This document shows, piece by piece, positions 22,998-24,141 of a stretch of DNA of 24,141 bases. The stretch comes from Bacillota bacterium (GTDB taxonomy: Bacteria; Bacillota; Clostridia; Acetivibrionales; DTU013): the NCBI GenBank assembly GCA_023399355.1, contig JAEWQC010000200.1:1-24141 (forward strand). The letters run 5' to 3'. The translations under genes and the position numbers were made by a program. Within the stretch, counting starts at the first letter, position 1; every line of letters begins with the position of its first letter. Under the pieces are notes generated by a model that saw only the letters and a program-made list of their open reading frames with translations, did no database searches and had not been told where the DNA came from.

Positions 22998-23115
22998 GGG
23001 ACGTTTCTCAACTGTTTTAATACGCTTGACTGTTTTATTGGGTAACTCAATAGGGGACGTTTCTCAACTTATCGACAAATTCCTTCGCGGCTGAAGACAG
23101 GGGGACGTTTTTCAA
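22998..23115 (+). repeat. Three copies of the GGGGACGTTTCTCAA variant across the lysR 3' end
   Basis: Copies start at 22998, 23053 and 23101 (the last with TTTTTC in place of TTTCTC), spaced 55 and 48 bases, all in one orientation. Two continue with CAACTTA. The last two lie inside the lysR reading frame; the first is in the spacer to the XRE-cupin gene. Confidence 0.85.
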
Positions 23116-23937
23116 CTTAGCAACACCAAGACTTCTTCGTGGAATTGGTTTAGCCAGTTTTAACTCAAAAAGTTCTCCACTTCTAACCAGGACATTGGAA
23201 CTTTCCTTCAATACATGGGCAATTCCAAGGCCTATTCTGGCGAATTCCACAAGCAGATCCATGCTTTCAAGTTCAATTTCAGGAATGATACTGATACCGT
23301 TTGCGCTGAGATATTCATCCAGATTTCGTCTTGTAGAGCTCTCCTTCTGTAAAAGGAGGAGAGGAAGGGACAATAGTTCATCCATGCCAATGAGCTTTTC
23401 TTTAAATTCTTTAAATCGGGCGCAAGCGACGAAGACATCTTCAACCTCCCTGAATTCAAGTGTTTCAATATCATTTTCGTTAACAGGCAAAGTAACGATG
23501 CCAAAATCAACAGTACCTTTTCTCAATGAGTCAATAATCCCAGGAGAAGTACGGTTTATCACCTGTATTTTAATTTTTGGATATGCTTCAATAAATTGTT
23601 GCAAAAAAGGCGTAAGCAGGTATCTTAGGATAGTATCTCCAACACCAATTTTTATTTCGCCAAGTGTCAGGGATTGCATTTCCAGCATTTTATTTTCTGC
23701 GGACTTTAATAGATTATAAGCCTGTTCAACATGTTTAAACAGCATTTCACCGACATCAGTCAGTTTAATTTTTTTTGAGCCTCTGATAAATAAACTGCAT
23801 CCGGTTTTACTTTCAAGACCTTTTATAGATTGGCTCACTGCAGATTGAGAAATATAAAGCGCCTTGGCAGCTGCAGAAAAGCTACCTGAACTGGCAACAG
23901 AATAAAATATTTTGTATAACTCGAAATTTATATCCAT
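23047..23937 (-). CDS. LysR-family transcriptional regulator with repeat-derived C-terminus
   Basis: The 296-residue protein has a typical LysR N-terminal winged helix (residues 1-60: YKIFYSVASSGSFSAAAKAL, SQSAVSQSIKGLE, LFIRGSKKIKLTDVG). A substrate-binding domain follows (about 90-290), beginning GEIKIGVGDTILRYLLTPFL. It is of the CysB/CbbR-like general type; the ligand is not known. The ATG at 23937 has AGGAG upstream. The last residues, KLKNVPL...VDKLRNVPY, are translated from two copies of the dispersed repeat, including the stop codon region. Control is probably autoregulatory through the palindrome at 23974-24001. The gene precedes the XRE-cupin/acyl-CoA synthetase genes in the same direction. 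Confidence 0.92.
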   Translation of the reverse strand: MDINFELYKIFYSVASSGSFSAAAKALYISQSAVSQSIKGLESKTGCSLFIRGSKKIKLTDVGEMLFKHVEQAYNLLKSAENKMLEMQSLTLGEIKIGVGDTILRYLLTPFLQQFIEAYPKIKIQVINRTSPGIIDSLRKGTVDFGIVTLPVNENDIETLEFREVEDVFVACARFKEFKEKLIGMDELLSLPLLLLQKESSTRRNLDEYLSANGISIIPEIELESMDLLVEFARIGLGIAHVLKESSNVLVRSGELFELKLAKPIPRRSLGVAKLKNVPLSSAAKEFVDKLRNVPY

Positions 23938-23973
23938 AAGCGCTCCTAATACTATATATTAAATATATTAATT

Positions 23974-24012
23974 ATTATAATGAAGTATATCATTGTATAA
24001 TAGGTTTGTGAA
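23974..24012 (-). promoter_or_regulatory. lysR promoter overlapped by a palindrome
   Basis: Minus-strand TTCACA (24012-24007), 17 bases, TATACT (23989-23984). A near-perfect palindrome, ATTATAATGA-AGTATA-TCATTGTATAAT (23974-24001), is centred on the -10, as expected for an autoregulatory site. Confidence 0.5.
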
Positions 24013-24023
24013 GTATTATAAAA

Positions 24024-24140
24024 TCAACTTTCGCAGGAAGCAACTGATAGCTTTGCCTTGATATAATCAGGCAGGGTGGAGACAAAGTAATCCAGAAACT
24101 CAGCAATCGTCTCTTTTGTCAGAAACAGTTTTTCCTGTAA
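24024..24140 (-). CDS. C-terminal end of an unidentified gene, cut by the window edge
   Basis: A minus-strand frame enters from the right edge and reads 38 residues (LQEKLFLTKETIAEFLDYF, then STLPDYIKAKLSVASCES) to a TGA at 24026-24024. The composition looks coding and soluble. The family is not recognised from so short a piece. It ends 86 bases upstream of lysR. Confidence 0.5.
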   Translation of the reverse strand, partial: LQEKLFLTKETIAEFLDYFVSTLPDYIKAKLSVASCES

Positions 24141-24141
24141 A

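Noticed and set aside
22814..23050. N-terminal extension of the XRE-cupin regulator
   Set aside because: The extension translates the dispersed repeat and spacer, while the ATG at 22813 has a good ribosome binding site and begins the HTH domain correctly.
23195..23719. Plus-strand frame opposite lysR
   Set aside because: It is a shadow of the clear LysR coding sequence, rich in Ser and Arg with no family features.

Overview
The window looks like chromosomal DNA of a spore-forming, anaerobic Gram-positive bacterium of the class Clostridia. This rests on a yhbH/spoVR sporulation pair, a perfect CIRCE operator, DUF3189- and CD3324-type proteins, strong purine-rich ribosome binding sites and textbook sigma-A promoters. 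A cellulolytic clostridial relative is possible, but the genus cannot be fixed from sequence reading alone. No phage, integrase, transposase or CRISPR gene is visible.

Layout. (1) 1-2100: the 3' part of yhbH and complete spoVR, a sporulation pair. (2) 2146-2334: a lone tRNA-Val with its own promoter and terminator. (3) 2409-9353: a methyl-cycle and nucleoside-salvage block. It holds a lipoprotein gene, purine nucleoside phosphorylase, a helix-turn-helix/methyltransferase fusion, an adenosine-kinase-like PfkB kinase, S-adenosylhomocysteine hydrolase, a terminator, a repeat array, and an MTA/SAH deaminase. Together these could dispose of SAH and its adenosine: hydrolysis to homocysteine and adenosine, then phosphorylation, or deamination and phosphorolysis. 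The fusion protein is a good candidate for a SAM/SAH-sensing regulator of the block. (4) 9380-9554: a lone tRNA-Thr with promoter and terminator. (5) 9651-10850: a secreted two-repeat protein broken by a TAA stop that is immediately followed by ATG, then decayed sequence. (6) 10850-13583: DUF3189 protein, Gfo/Idh/MocA oxidoreductase, a small acidic protein and a HAD-like protein. (7) 13644-14648: a possible leader peptide and terminator ahead of a CD3324-family protein, then a 290-bp polypurine tract. (8) 14855-17286: RsgA GTPase, a class IV aminotransferase and a PilZ protein. (9) 17298-20533: htpG under CIRCE, flanked on both sides by two related structured RNAs of about 200 nt. (10) 20534-24141, minus strand: acyl-CoA synthetase with an XRE-cupin regulator, a LysR regulator, and the tail of one more gene.

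Two things stand out. First, homologous non-coding RNAs lie on either side of htpG; they share sequence blocks and partly compensating stems. Second, a short dispersed repeat with consensus GGGGAC(AG/GT/GC)TTCTCAA occurs about fourteen times. It forms a five-unit array, sits in 5' leaders and intergenic DNA, and is translated inside the HtpG linker and at the C-terminus of the LysR protein.
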